Part shown: positions 1 through 8,110 of the stretch, one piece after another | How positions within the stretch are numbered: the first letter of the stretch is position 1 | How the letters are laid out: each line of letters starts with the position of its first letter | Assembly (NCBI GenBank): GCA_016124575.1 | Contig: WGNM01000021.1 | Location: forward strand, 24,523 to 88,522 | Length of the DNA: 64,000 nt | Reading direction: 5' to 3' | Origin: Cryomorphaceae bacterium | GTDB lineage: Bacteria > Bacteroidota > Bacteroidia > Flavobacteriales_D > Sanyastnellaceae | Notes under the pieces: model-generated | Database searches by the model: none | Seen by the model: the letters and a program-made list of their open reading frames with translations, nothing else | Told to the model about the DNA's origin: nothing | Program-made: the position numbers and the translations under genes

Positions 1-79
1 CTTGAGCAATGGTATCTACATGTACAGCATTCAAGCTGGTAGCAAAAAATTGACTAAAAGGCTTGTCATCAACCGATAG
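1..79 (+). CDS. 3' end of a T9SS cargo protein (partial)
   Basis: The window opens inside a gene whose last 25 codons read in frame 2 and stop at TAG (77-79). The visible residues, including LSNGIYMYSI and ending KRLVINR, have the pattern of the last strands of a type A T9SS C-terminal sorting domain (G-Y/I-Y-x-x-x-I then a basic K-R-hydrophobic end). Such a tail sends an exported protein across the outer membrane through the Por machinery. The rest of the protein lies upstream of the window, so its function cannot be told. A good terminator follows 20 bp later. Confidence 0.75.
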   Translation, partial: LSNGIYMYSIQAGSKKLTKRLVINR

Positions 80-98
80 GTTTTTAATCCGATATTCA

Positions 99-126
99 AA
101 CCGCTCTTAGGGGCGGTTTTTTTTTG
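99..126 (+). terminator. Rho-independent terminator
   Basis: AACCGCTC (99-106), loop TTAG and GGGCGGTT (111-118) form an 8-bp stem with one G-U pair, followed by a run of T to 126. It closes the partial T9SS gene. The RNase Z start codon is only 3 bp beyond the T run, so rnz must be transcribed either by read-through or from a promoter lying within or before the hairpin. Confidence 0.85.
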
Positions 127-128
127 AT

Positions 129-1052
129 ATGACTTTCGAAGTAACCATACTCGGCTGCGGAGCTGCGACTCCAACAATGCGACATCTTCCAACCTCCCAA
201 TTGGTCAATGTCCACGATAAATTGTTTTTGATCGATTGCGGAGAGGGCACTCAACTGCAACTTCGAAAATACAAGATAAAGTTTCAACGTATCGAAGCTG
301 TACTCATTTCTCACCTTCACGGTGATCACTACCTGGGCCTAATGGGGCTTATTTCAAGCATGCACCTGCTCGGAAGAAAGTCTAAACTATATATATGCGG
401 ACCTACAGCGCTGAAAGAAATCATCCTCTTGCAAATGAAACTCAGTGAGATGTACCTGTCCTTTGAATTGGAGTTTATTTCAACCCAAACGCACGAAGGG
501 GGAGTCATCATGTCCGACAATACATTAACCATTCGACCGATAACCCTCAAACACCGAATTCCTTGTTTTGGCTTCGTGTTTACTGAAGTAGAAAGGAAGC
601 CGAAAGTATCCAGAGGTAGCATCGAAAGGTGGAAATTGTCTATCGCCGAAATTGTCCAACTCAAGAATAAAGTCGACATCATTCGAAACGATGGCTCAAA
701 ATTGTTGTGGAAAGATCTAACAGAGGCGCCACCGAAACCAAGATCATTTGCCTTTTGCTCAGATACCGCATTTTCTGAAACTGTTATCGAAGATGTCAAA
801 AATATTGACCTGCTCTATCACGAAGCTACGTTCAAAAAAGACCTCGAGAAACGAGCCAAGGAAACGTTTCATTCTACCGCTGAACAAGCAGGAATGGTGG
901 CGAAATTGGCCAATGTCGGACAGTTAATGATCGGTCACTTTAGTTCGAGATATACCGACGATAACGAGTTGTTGCACGAAGCGCAATCTGTTTTCCCAAA
1001 TACCATTCTTGCCAACGAAGGACTAACCGTGAATGTTAAATCGCTTCTGTGA
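129..1052 (+). CDS. rnz: Ribonuclease Z (tRNA 3' endonuclease)
   Basis: A 307-residue metallo-beta-lactamase-fold protein of normal RNase Z/ElaC length. The zinc motif SHLHGDHYLGL gives His62, His64, Asp66 and His67. The N-terminal GCGAATPT, the LIDCGEGTQ strand, the later FCSDTAF and YHEATF motifs and the C-terminal GHFSSRY are typical of the short, bacterial form. The enzyme cuts pre-tRNA after the discriminator base in the cytoplasm. It stands alone; the next gene has its own promoter. The start ATG lies just after a terminator T run and agrees with the family N-terminus. Confidence 0.95.
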   Translation: MTFEVTILGCGAATPTMRHLPTSQLVNVHDKLFLIDCGEGTQLQLRKYKIKFQRIEAVLISHLHGDHYLGLMGLISSMHLLGRKSKLYICGPTALKEIILLQMKLSEMYLSFELEFISTQTHEGGVIMSDNTLTIRPITLKHRIPCFGFVFTEVERKPKVSRGSIERWKLSIAEIVQLKNKVDIIRNDGSKLLWKDLTEAPPKPRSFAFCSDTAFSETVIEDVKNIDLLYHEATFKKDLEKRAKETFHSTAEQAGMVAKLANVGQLMIGHFSSRYTDDNELLHEAQSVFPNTILANEGLTVNVKSLL

Positions 1053-1062
1053 ATAACTCCGC

Positions 1063-1093
1063 TTGATTTGTTCGATGTTGTAACATACCTTTG
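1063..1093 (+). promoter_or_regulatory. Predicted Bacteroidetes sigma-A promoter of the response regulator gene
   Basis: TTG at 1063-1065 and TACCTTTG at 1086-1093 are separated by 20 bp, matching the Bacteroidetes -33 TTG / -7 TAnnTTTG consensus. The ATG of the downstream gene is at 1117, so the 5' untranslated region would be about 20 nt. Confidence 0.6.
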
Positions 1094-1116
1094 TTATTTA
1101 GAACTATTTTAAATAA

Positions 1117-1812
1117 ATGCAGGAAGTTAGTTTAGTCATCGCCGATAGTAATATCATTGTCCGCTGCGGACTTGGCTCAATATTCAGTCAAGACACTGCT
1201 GTGCATGTAATTGGTGAGGCTACAAATGAGGTTAACTTGTTCGAATTGCTGCAAAGCTTCCAACCAAGCGTAGTTCTTATCGACTTCTTATCACCTGGCT
1301 TTACTGTTGAAACAGTAGCTCAAATTCGCGCTAATCATCCTAAAACACGTGTTGTAGCTATTACAACTGAGCAATCAGCACATACCATAGTGAATGCACT
1401 CAAAGCTGGGGTTGATAGTTATATAAAAAAGGATTGTGACCTGCATGAAATCATCGACTCTGTGAAGGAGACGGGTAGTGGTGGGAAGTTTTTTTGCGGA
1501 CAGATATTGGAAGCAATACGGGCAGAGTCAATAGATCTTGATGGACTAGAGTTACGTGAGTTCAATTGCGAGCCGGTTGCTGTTTCACCGCGTGAGTTAG
1601 AGGTTATTAGGTTGATCGCTGAAGGGTATACAAATGTCCAAATCGCTGAAAAATTGTTCCTCAGCACACACACGGTGAACACCCATCGAAAGAATATTAT
1701 GCAAAAATTGGGTGTCAATAATACAGCAGCAATTGTTATGTATGCTGTAAAAACCCAGCTAGTTAGCCCAAATAAATTCCTTTTTTCTCACCTCAAACCT
1801 GAGGTAGGTTAA
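1117..1812 (+). CDS. NarL/FixJ-type response regulator with LuxR HTH
   Basis: A 231-residue two-domain regulator. Residues 4-125 form a receiver: acidic start VIADSN, likely phosphoacceptor Asp in VVLIDFLSPGF (about residue 56), Thr in AITTE and the conserved Lys in YIKKDC. Residues 160-220 form a LuxR-type HTH (SPRELEVIRLIAEGYT, then LSTHTVNTHRKNIMQKLGV). Phosphorylation should change its dimer state and DNA binding. No kinase lies next to it; the only kinase in the window is about 41 kb away and orphan too. A perfect 6-bp hairpin with loop AACC (1790-1805) overlaps the last codons but lacks a T run. Confidence 0.9.
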   Translation: MQEVSLVIADSNIIVRCGLGSIFSQDTAVHVIGEATNEVNLFELLQSFQPSVVLIDFLSPGFTVETVAQIRANHPKTRVVAITTEQSAHTIVNALKAGVDSYIKKDCDLHEIIDSVKETGSGGKFFCGQILEAIRAESIDLDGLELREFNCEPVAVSPRELEVIRLIAEGYTNVQIAEKLFLSTHTVNTHRKNIMQKLGVNNTAAIVMYAVKTQLVSPNKFLFSHLKPEVG

Positions 1813-1843
1813 CATCTATTTTATCTTCCGGCCTTGTGATTGG

Positions 1844-1926
1844 CTCTCTCTATGCTTAATTTCGCGTGGGCTCATTTAAAAAGCCCTGAGGGAATAGTCC
1901 CTCCATCATGCCTAAATGAGAGGAAG
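1844..1926 (+). promoter_or_regulatory. Structured leader upstream of the branched-chain aminotransferase gene
   Basis: A nested inverted repeat precedes the gene: outer arms CTCATTTA (1871-1878) and TAAATGAG (1913-1920), inner perfect hairpin GAGGGA-ATAG-TCCCTC (1888-1903). Two competing pairings exist: GGGCT (1868-1872) with AGCCC (1882-1886), and CTCTC (1845-1849) with GAGAG (1918-1922), the latter touching the purine-rich ribosome site before ATG 1927. This is the layout of a conformational switch, but I match it to no known riboswitch class. The frame is open through the leader, so part could instead be coding. Confidence 0.4.
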
Positions 1927-1944
1927 ATGCTCGTAAAAGACTCT

Positions 1945-2994
1945 ATGTTTAACATTCAACGCTGTGAGGTATCACGTATCTCTCAAGTAAATTTCGACGA
2001 CCTTCCATTCGGAAGGATATTTTCTGACCACATGTTCATCATGGAATATGCCGACGGCAAATGGTCACAAGGTTCAATCGTTCCGTTTCAAAATATATCT
2101 CTTAATCCTGCTAGCTCCGTAATTCACTACGGCCAGTCTATTTTTGAAGGCATAAAAGCCTTTAGAAATGTAGATGGGAGAATATCAATTTTCCGACCTG
2201 AAGAGAACATCAAGCGCTTCAACAAATCGGCTGAGCGCATGTGCATGCCCAAATTAGACAACACGGTCTTCCTTGAAGCATTAAAGCAACTGATTGATGC
2301 AGACAATAAATGGGTACCTGAATCGATGGAAGCGTCGCTTTACATCCGCCCGTTTATGTTCTCAACAGATGAGTACATAGGCGTTAAACCATCTGAAACC
2401 TACCGTTTCATGATTTTTACTTGTCCTGTAGGTAAATACTACGCCGGCGATGTAAAAGTGAAAGTGGAAACACATTTCGCTCGATCGGTAAAAGGTGGAA
2501 CGGGCTTCGCCAAAGCGGCAGGTAATTATGCAGGTGCGTTATATCCAGCAAAAATTGCGCAAGAAGAAGGGTACCACCAATTGTTGTGGACGGATGCTGC
2601 GGAGCACAAATACATCGAAGAGTCTGGTACCATGAATGTCATGTTCCGGACAGGTAATAAAATCATCACCCCAGCCTTGAGCGATACCATTTTGAGCGGT
2701 GTGACGCGCGATTCAGTGCTAACCCTTGCCCGTGATTGGGGTTATGAGGTGGAAGAACGCCGGGTTTCTGTCGAAGAAATCCACCAACTGCTTAAAGATG
2801 GTAAGCTAGATGAAGCTTTCGGAGCAGGAACGGCTGCTACTATAGCACCTATTCGATCTATCGGATTTGAAAACGAAAACGTTGAATTGCCGCCCTACAG
2901 CGGATGGGAGTTTGCTCCAAAAGCAGCCCAAACTTTAATCGATATCCGAAGAGGTCGTACCAATGATCCTTTTAATTGGAACACCTACATCTGA
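1945..2994 (+). CDS. ilvE: Branched-chain amino acid aminotransferase
   Basis: A fold-type IV PLP enzyme that transfers the amino group between glutamate and Leu, Ile or Val. Family signatures are HYGQSIFEGIKAFR, the SLYIRPFMF strand, GNYAGALYPAKIAQ with the PLP lysine, EESGTMNVMF and LSGVTRDSVL. About 350 residues from ATG 1945 (MFNIQ) match Bacteroidota homologues, which start shortly before the N-terminal hydrophobic x-x-V-x-F/L-P-F-G segment. ATG 1927 in the same frame, preceded by AGAGGAAG, is an equal alternative; the frame stays open up to TTG 1840 but that stretch coincides with a folded leader. The terminator at 3015 follows. Confidence 0.9.
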   Translation: MFNIQRCEVSRISQVNFDDLPFGRIFSDHMFIMEYADGKWSQGSIVPFQNISLNPASSVIHYGQSIFEGIKAFRNVDGRISIFRPEENIKRFNKSAERMCMPKLDNTVFLEALKQLIDADNKWVPESMEASLYIRPFMFSTDEYIGVKPSETYRFMIFTCPVGKYYAGDVKVKVETHFARSVKGGTGFAKAAGNYAGALYPAKIAQEEGYHQLLWTDAAEHKYIEESGTMNVMFRTGNKIITPALSDTILSGVTRDSVLTLARDWGYEVEERRVSVEEIHQLLKDGKLDEAFGAGTAATIAPIRSIGFENENVELPPYSGWEFAPKAAQTLIDIRRGRTNDPFNWNTYI

Positions 2995-3014
2995 AAATTT
3001 TTCTTGAAATATTG

Positions 3015-3054
3015 AAGCGGAATTCCTAAATTTTATGGAATTCCGCTTTTTTTT
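3015..3054 (+). terminator. Strong rho-independent terminator after ilvE
   Basis: A perfect 12-bp stem, AAGCGGAATTCC (3015-3026) with GGAATTCCGCTT (3037-3048), a 10-nt loop, and a T run to 3054. It overlaps an upstream in-frame ATG at 3035, which argues that the next gene really starts at 3068. Confidence 0.95.
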
Positions 3055-3067
3055 GCATCCTTTCGGT

Positions 3068-4411
3068 ATGAAAACCCTTGTCTTAAATATTGTTCTGATT
3101 CTGTGGCTGGCCAGCGCAAGCGGACAAGGTTCGTTTCATTATGTCTTTACCATGAAAGATGCAAAATCACTCGCGCCCATTGAAAATGCTCACATTTCTT
3201 TCTTGCCGAATGGCGGTAATGCGATATCTAACAAACAAGGAGTAGTAGAAACACGATTGAATGAACAAGTGCAGAAAATTAAAATTTCTCACGTCCAATA
3301 CGGTGATACCACAATCACCTTAGCCGGAAATTCCAACAATCTGAAACTGGTTATTCTACTTACACAAAAAAGAAACATCCTGCCAGAAGCGAATATTTTT
3401 AATGGGCCCGACACCATCTACGGACATCCCGATTGGCACGTGGCTGACTATGTTTTTACTGAGGAAGGTATGGTGTTGTTGACGTATGGACATCGCCGAA
3501 GGTTCAAAAGGGAGAATGAGCAAGGCATTGATCTTTTCGAAGAATGCAGACTTGTATGGCTGAGCAAATTAGGCGATGTCGCATTCCAGCACCCAGTAAA
3601 TGAAACATGCACAGGATTGCATAGCAACTATCCTGGAGTGCTGTTTTTAAATACCCGCGATAAAGCTTTCCAAATCAATGCCAATGAAAATACATTGAAC
3701 TTGTATCCTATCGAAAAGCGGGATTTCGAAAATAAGATCAAGCCGATCGTTGGCGAGGTTAACCCTAAAATGATTGGCACCAGTCATTCTCCACGGTATC
3801 CAGCGTTTGATGTCTTTGCCTTTGAAACAACAGACACCGCAGCTACTGTCTTCGCTCACGTAGAAGATACCGATCTCATGACGCAGTTCCTTTCTGAATA
3901 TAAATGGATGTCGCCCAGAGGCAAACTGGAAGCTTTCAGATATGAACTTAAGACCGGCATCGATAAAGAAATAGTCGCTGGTTTTATGACAGGCTTCCCA
4001 GAAAGCATCTATTTCAAACCCCTTTATTCTCCTGTTTTTACAACAGATTCATCTGTTTACCTTTTTGATCATTACAAAGATTACCTCTATACGTTCGATA
4101 ACACCTACCACACGGTCGACTCTGTGAAGATAACCTACCACAAAGGTGATTTAGGTAAGATGTGGGACGAATTTGTAATGTTCGATAAAGCTACTAACAG
4201 AGCATTTGCCCTCTTTTCTAAATCGGGTCGCTACTCAATTCGTGAAATAAATCTGAAGAATGGCTCGATAGGTCCAAAAATCGACATCACCTGGAAATAC
4301 CCCGAAAAAGTGTCCATTCAAAATGGATTTGTGTATTATCTATATCGCCCGTTCGAATCTCCCCAAAACACCTACCTGTACAAAGAACCAATTCCTGATT
4401 TGTTGAATTAA
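3068..4411 (+). CDS. Exported protein with N-terminal carboxypeptidase-regulatory-like domain
   Basis: From ATG 3068 the product is 447 residues with a clear signal peptide (MKTLVLNIVLILWLASASGQ, probable cut after the GQ). Residues about 22-100 look like a CarboxypepD_reg-like beta-sandwich: FTMKDAKSLAPIENAHISF, NGGNAISNKQGVV, then HVQYGDTTITL. The rest (about 110-447) is rich in beta-strand-like segments with Tyr/Asp pairs and could be a propeller, but I recognise no named family and no sorting tail. It is probably periplasmic or outer-membrane associated. The ATG at 3035 is rejected because it falls in the terminator stem. Confidence 0.7.
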   Translation: MKTLVLNIVLILWLASASGQGSFHYVFTMKDAKSLAPIENAHISFLPNGGNAISNKQGVVETRLNEQVQKIKISHVQYGDTTITLAGNSNNLKLVILLTQKRNILPEANIFNGPDTIYGHPDWHVADYVFTEEGMVLLTYGHRRRFKRENEQGIDLFEECRLVWLSKLGDVAFQHPVNETCTGLHSNYPGVLFLNTRDKAFQINANENTLNLYPIEKRDFENKIKPIVGEVNPKMIGTSHSPRYPAFDVFAFETTDTAATVFAHVEDTDLMTQFLSEYKWMSPRGKLEAFRYELKTGIDKEIVAGFMTGFPESIYFKPLYSPVFTTDSSVYLFDHYKDYLYTFDNTYHTVDSVKITYHKGDLGKMWDEFVMFDKATNRAFALFSKSGRYSIREINLKNGSIGPKIDITWKYPEKVSIQNGFVYYLYRPFESPQNTYLYKEPIPDLLN

Positions 4412-4491
4412 CCATCCGTTGTAGGTAAACTTTTGATGCCGTTTTTCAATGCCTTATCCATTTGGCTACATTCGTTGAAACAACACGTGTC

Positions 4492-5952
4492 ATGAAAAGA
4501 CTTCTAACTCTATCGCTTATTTCGTTTTGTCTTTCTGGACTTGCACAAACGGAAATAGGCGTTTTCTCGGCAACAGGACGTGGCGCAGCCCTGCCTTTCG
4601 TAACAGACTATCATTGTGTGGGTATCAACCCTGCGAATTTAAATCTAACCCCGGAATATGAGGGAAAGACAATCACGTTCGGATTTCTGGAAGGAGCAGG
4701 ATCGATGTATTCTGAATATCTTACAAAGTCTGAATTGAAGAACATTGCTTTCCAAAAAGACTTCGACATGCTGAGTCAAAGCGAACGGTCAGACTACGCT
4801 GCGCGACTTGCGGATAAAGAGACAGCAATCAGCTTGAATACAATCGCTTCTGGTATAGCGGTTAACAATGAAAAACTTGGTGGTTTCGCTTTTGTTGTTC
4901 GCGACAGAGTGAACATGAGCGCCACGCTCGGACCTCAGTTGTCTGAGTTGGTGTTCCTCGGTAAAACATCTTCTTACTTCGAAGAGTTGGTGCTAAACAA
5001 CGGCGATACAATTCCAAATACAGGCAATTTGCCAGCCGACACGCTGAACATGGTTGAGTCTGGGGTTATTTCTCCTGCCAATGCATTGAAATTGGCCGAC
5101 CTGCTGGCAAATTCTAGAATGGGCTTTTCATGGATTCGTGAGTACAATCTGGCTTATGGTAAGCGCCTTTACCGCGATGAAACAATTGAAATTCACGGTG
5201 GAATAGGGGGTAAGTTCATTACTGGAAATGCATGGCTAGAAGTAGATGCTACGTCTAACAATGTACAAGCTTTCTCAGCCCTATCTCCAGTTTTCGATAT
5301 CAACTACGGTGAAATAGCTCAAAACAATCCTTCTGCGCTTGATCAAAACGCTGGTCGATTCACGCCCGTAGGAAAAGGGTGGGGTGTTGATCTTGGTGCC
5401 ACGGTTGTCGTTAAACAAAAGCTATTGCTTTCCGCTTCCATAACCGATATCGGAAGAATAAAATGGACAGGTAATCTGTATGAATTGAACAATCAACTTT
5501 TTACAGACTTTACCGATGCTGGAGCGGAAACAAACAACTTGGTGAGCGAATTACTCAATTTCGCTAGTCCAACAAGTGTTTTCGAATGGACAGGTACCAG
5601 TGAGCGAACAACGAAATTGCCGACAACTGCTCGTGTTGGAGCTGGATACGTAGTGTCGCCAAAACTGCGTCTAGCGGTCGACGCTGTAATGCCTGTGAAT
5701 GATGTTGTTGTGAACTACTCCGATCCAATTATCGCGGCAGGTGCTGATTTGAAAATTTTCTCATTCATGCAATTGAGCGCTGGTGCAATAGGCGGCGGTG
5801 ATAGAGAACTTAAAATACCTGTTGGAATAACGTTTATTGCCGGCAAAGGCGCTTATGAAGCTGGTTTCGCTTCACGTGATATGATTACGTGGTTTGCCGA
5901 AACAAACCCTACTGCATCACTCAGCTGGGGCTTCTTGCGTTTCCGCATTTAA
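4492..5952 (+). CDS. DUF5723-like exported outer-membrane protein
   Basis: A 486-residue exported protein from ATG 4492, with signal peptide MKRLLTLSLISFCLSGLAQ. The mature start EIGVFSATGRGAALPFVTDY and the GINPANLNL motif are typical of DUF5723/PorV-like proteins, which resemble FadL-type beta-barrels. Many alternating hydrophobic strands, an ASITDIGRIKWTG motif near the middle and a terminal aromatic-rich strand (SLSWGFLRFRI) support a barrel in the outer membrane. The role is unknown; relatives often accompany T9SS or lipid traffic. The more upstream ATG 4462 would spoil the signal peptide. Confidence 0.75.
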   Translation: MKRLLTLSLISFCLSGLAQTEIGVFSATGRGAALPFVTDYHCVGINPANLNLTPEYEGKTITFGFLEGAGSMYSEYLTKSELKNIAFQKDFDMLSQSERSDYAARLADKETAISLNTIASGIAVNNEKLGGFAFVVRDRVNMSATLGPQLSELVFLGKTSSYFEELVLNNGDTIPNTGNLPADTLNMVESGVISPANALKLADLLANSRMGFSWIREYNLAYGKRLYRDETIEIHGGIGGKFITGNAWLEVDATSNNVQAFSALSPVFDINYGEIAQNNPSALDQNAGRFTPVGKGWGVDLGATVVVKQKLLLSASITDIGRIKWTGNLYELNNQLFTDFTDAGAETNNLVSELLNFASPTSVFEWTGTSERTTKLPTTARVGAGYVVSPKLRLAVDAVMPVNDVVVNYSDPIIAAGADLKIFSFMQLSAGAIGGGDRELKIPVGITFIAGKGAYEAGFASRDMITWFAETNPTASLSWGFLRFRI

Positions 5953-6076
5953 GCATTTGTCCTACACGCTATTGGTCATTCGCCTCACAAATTGTCTTTG
6001 AGCAACGCGGCATCTTTGTCTTGTCATTGCAACAGGTGCTTGTCATCTGATGAACGATAAAAAAAGTTTCTGGTTT

Positions 6077-6115
6077 AAATCCGGTCCATAACGATGGGCC
6101 GGATTTATTTTTTTT
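6077..6115 (+). terminator. Rho-independent terminator
   Basis: AAATCCGGTCC (6077-6087) pairs with GGGCCGGATTT (6096-6106) with one G-U pair, followed by T-rich sequence to 6115. It closes the DUF5723-like gene about 125 bp after its stop. Confidence 0.9.
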
Positions 6116-6177
6116 CATTAACACTACTTAACCTTGAGTTTCGTTCCTTTTTAACAACTTCGTTAAAAGCGAATATC

Positions 6178-6432
6178 ATGACTGTAACGCGAAATATTTA
6201 TGCCTATGTACTTGCATCGTTGGTGCTGGTAATTACCATTTTTGCCCTGCTGGGTATATGGGACATCATTCAATGGGAACAGTTTATCCACCTTTTTTGG
6301 AAGGCGTTTTACTCGTTGCTCATCGTGTTTTTCTCGGCTCTAATTGTCTTGTTCATTTTCTCGACAATCTACAAGTCACCAGAAGGGGAGCAACAATCGT
6401 CTGAAAGAAAACAATCTGCGCAAGTAGAATAA
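6178..6432 (+). CDS. Small membrane protein with two transmembrane helices
   Basis: An 84-residue product from ATG 6178. Two hydrophobic helices (about residues 9-27, YVLASLVLVITIFALLGIW, and 40-63) are joined by a short acidic/aromatic loop, and the last 20 residues are polar and Gln/Ser/Lys-rich. The topology suggests both ends face the cytoplasm. I recognise no family. It lies between a terminator and msrA, with 46 bp to msrA. An in-frame ATG at 6094 sits in the terminator stem and is not used. Confidence 0.6.
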   Translation: MTVTRNIYAYVLASLVLVITIFALLGIWDIIQWEQFIHLFWKAFYSLLIVFFSALIVLFIFSTIYKSPEGEQQSSERKQSAQVE

Positions 6433-6478
6433 CGGGAACCTCAATCTGTTTTCTATCTTCGTTAGATAAATCAAAATT

Positions 6479-7027
6479 ATGGAATTAGCAACGCTTGGTG
6501 CTGGATGCTTTTGGTGTGTAGAAGCTGTATTTTTAGATCTGAATGGAGTTGAAAGTGTTAAGTCTGGATACTCGGGCGGACATATTAAAAATCCAGCTTA
6601 TAAAGAGGTGTGCACGGGTAGAACCGGACATGCTGAAGTAGTGCAAATCGCATACGATCCAGAAATCATTTCATTCGGTGAAATCCTCGAGGTCTTTTGG
6701 ATGGTGCATGATCCAACAACGTTAAATCGCCAGGGGGCGGATGTCGGAACGCAATACCGCTCTGCTATATTTTACCACAACGACGACCAGAAGGAAGTTG
6801 CTGAATTGGCGAAAGCTACTGCCGATGAAAGCGGCGATTGGGCTGCTCCAATTGTTACTGAAATTTCTGCATTTGAAGTCTTCTACCCAGCTGAAGATTA
6901 CCACAACAATTACTTTGCTCTGAACGGAGATCAGCCTTATTGCAGCGCTGTGGTAAGGCCAAAGGTTGAGAAGTTTCGCAAGCTGTTTAAAGATAAATTA
7001 AAGACGCGTCAGCAAGAGAATGGATAA
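6479..7027 (+). CDS. msrA: Peptide methionine sulfoxide reductase A
   Basis: A 182-residue MsrA that reduces methionine-S-sulfoxide in proteins with thioredoxin as electron donor. The active-site GAGCFWC motif places the catalytic Cys at residue 10 and a second Cys at 13. The family motifs [24 protein letters not shown] and [12 protein letters not shown] follow in order. No signal peptide, so it acts in the cytoplasm. A TATCTTCG -7-like box lies about 25 bp upstream. Its stop overlaps the next start by 8 bp, so the two genes are probably co-translated. Confidence 0.96.
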   Translation: MELATLGAGCFWCVEAVFLDLNGVESVKSGYSGGHIKNPAYKEVCTGRTGHAEVVQIAYDPEIISFGEILEVFWMVHDPTTLNRQGADVGTQYRSAIFYHNDDQKEVAELAKATADESGDWAAPIVTEISAFEVFYPAEDYHNNYFALNGDQPYCSAVVRPKVEKFRKLFKDKLKTRQQENG

Positions 7028-7520
7028 ACGAACTGTAGTGGAAACCATTATCGATGGCAAATCGAAGGAAAAGAAAAGTTGGATTGAGCAATTTGCCAAA
7101 TTGCTCGATAGCAAATTTAAAATTCCGGGTACCGATATGTCTTTTGGTGTCGACCCTCTCATTGGTTTGATACCCGGAGCAGGTGATGTGGTTACCTACA
7201 TCATGAGCGCTTTGCTTATCATCGCGATGTTTCAAAAAGGAGCATCTGGAAAGCTCGTCATGAAAATGCTCGGAAATGCTGCGCTCGATATGCTAGTAGG
7301 GAGCATTCCAATTCTAGGTTCCATTTTCGACTTCACATACAAAGCCAACGACCGCAATGTGCGTTTGTTCAATGAATACCAAGTCGAAGGAAAACATAAA
7401 GGAACAGGGCTTGGATATATTCTTCTTTTCATCGGAATAATCTTCGCCCTGCTCATTGTTTCAATAGGCATTGCCGCCTACACAATCTCTCTTATAGCTG
7501 GTTGGGTAGCTAATCTTTAG
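7020..7520 (+). CDS. DUF4112 membrane protein
   Basis: A 166-residue protein with the DUF4112 core: [33 protein letters not shown] and [18 protein letters not shown]. There are hydrophobic helices at about residues 57-75 and 130-155, so it is an inner-membrane protein of unknown role. It overlaps msrA by 8 bp, implying an operon, and its stop codon overlaps the stop of the convergent lipoprotein gene by 4 bp. The conserved G-D-P-x-x-G-x-I-P-G-A-G-D segment makes the family call firm; nothing in the sequence gives a biochemical function. Confidence 0.88.
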   Translation: MDKRTVVETIIDGKSKEKKSWIEQFAKLLDSKFKIPGTDMSFGVDPLIGLIPGAGDVVTYIMSALLIIAMFQKGASGKLVMKMLGNAALDMLVGSIPILGSIFDFTYKANDRNVRLFNEYQVEGKHKGTGLGYILLFIGIIFALLIVSIGIAAYTISLIAGWVANL

Positions 7521-8068
7521 TTGTCCAACGCATCGAGTCTTTCTATTTCTTTATCTAGAATTTCTTCGATTGATTTGCGTGTCACTTCGTCTATTTTCGC
7601 ATCGGCTTTAGCCTTCTTCTTCATGAATCGCAACATGGCGTTTTTCTTGATTTCGTAGGCTATGAAAACAGTGTACTCACCTTCTTTGATGTACTTTTCT
7701 TCTCCCATCTTGCGCAAGTCTGCAATCTCTGTTGCTGTTACTTCACGTATCAAGGTCTGAAACTTATCGTTGATGTCACTGCCGCTAGATGTCTGTGTAT
7801 CAGCCAAATATTGATCTGTTACAACGCGAATATTTGTCTGCACTTGCTGCGCCAATTCGCGTTTTGCTTCAATATCTGCTTTGCTCTTGGCTACGTTGTC
7901 GTTTGTAGATGAACCTTTACCTACAGCTCTGAAAAATCGATTGTTACTCTCGTATGAAGATCCAGAAAAAGGTTCTTTAACGCGATCTCCAAGTTCTTTG
8001 TTGGCACACTGAGTTAACAATAAACTAAGTGGCAACATGAATAATATCATTTTCATTTTTGTCTTCAT
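7517..8068 (-). CDS. LPP20-like lipoprotein
   Basis: A 183-residue lipoprotein. The lipobox LLTQC puts the lipidated Cys at about residue 21. The mature part has a short Ser/Asn-rich linker, then FFRAVGKGSSTNDNVAKSKA and IEAKRELAQQVQTNIRVV, the pattern of the LPP20/FlgT-like fold found in outer-membrane lipoproteins of unknown function. The C-terminal 40 residues are a Lys/Glu-rich helix that could be a coiled coil. It is 42 bp downstream of the next minus-strand lipoprotein gene, probably in one transcript. Confidence 0.75.
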   Translation of the reverse strand: MKTKMKMILFMLPLSLLLTQCANKELGDRVKEPFSGSSYESNNRFFRAVGKGSSTNDNVAKSKADIEAKRELAQQVQTNIRVVTDQYLADTQTSSGSDINDKFQTLIREVTATEIADLRKMGEEKYIKEGEYTVFIAYEIKKNAMLRFMKKKAKADAKIDEVTRKSIEEILDKEIERLDALDN

Positions 8069-8110
8069 AACATTTGGTTTTGCTCTGGTGCATGAAAAAT
8101 CATGCCATCG

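Noticed and set aside
1790..1805. Terminator at the end of the response regulator gene
   Set aside because: A perfect 6-bp hairpin, but it overlaps the last codons and has no T run.
3035..3067. Earlier start of the exported protein at ATG 3035
   Set aside because: That ATG lies in the second arm of the ilvE terminator; the signal peptide begins at ATG 3068.
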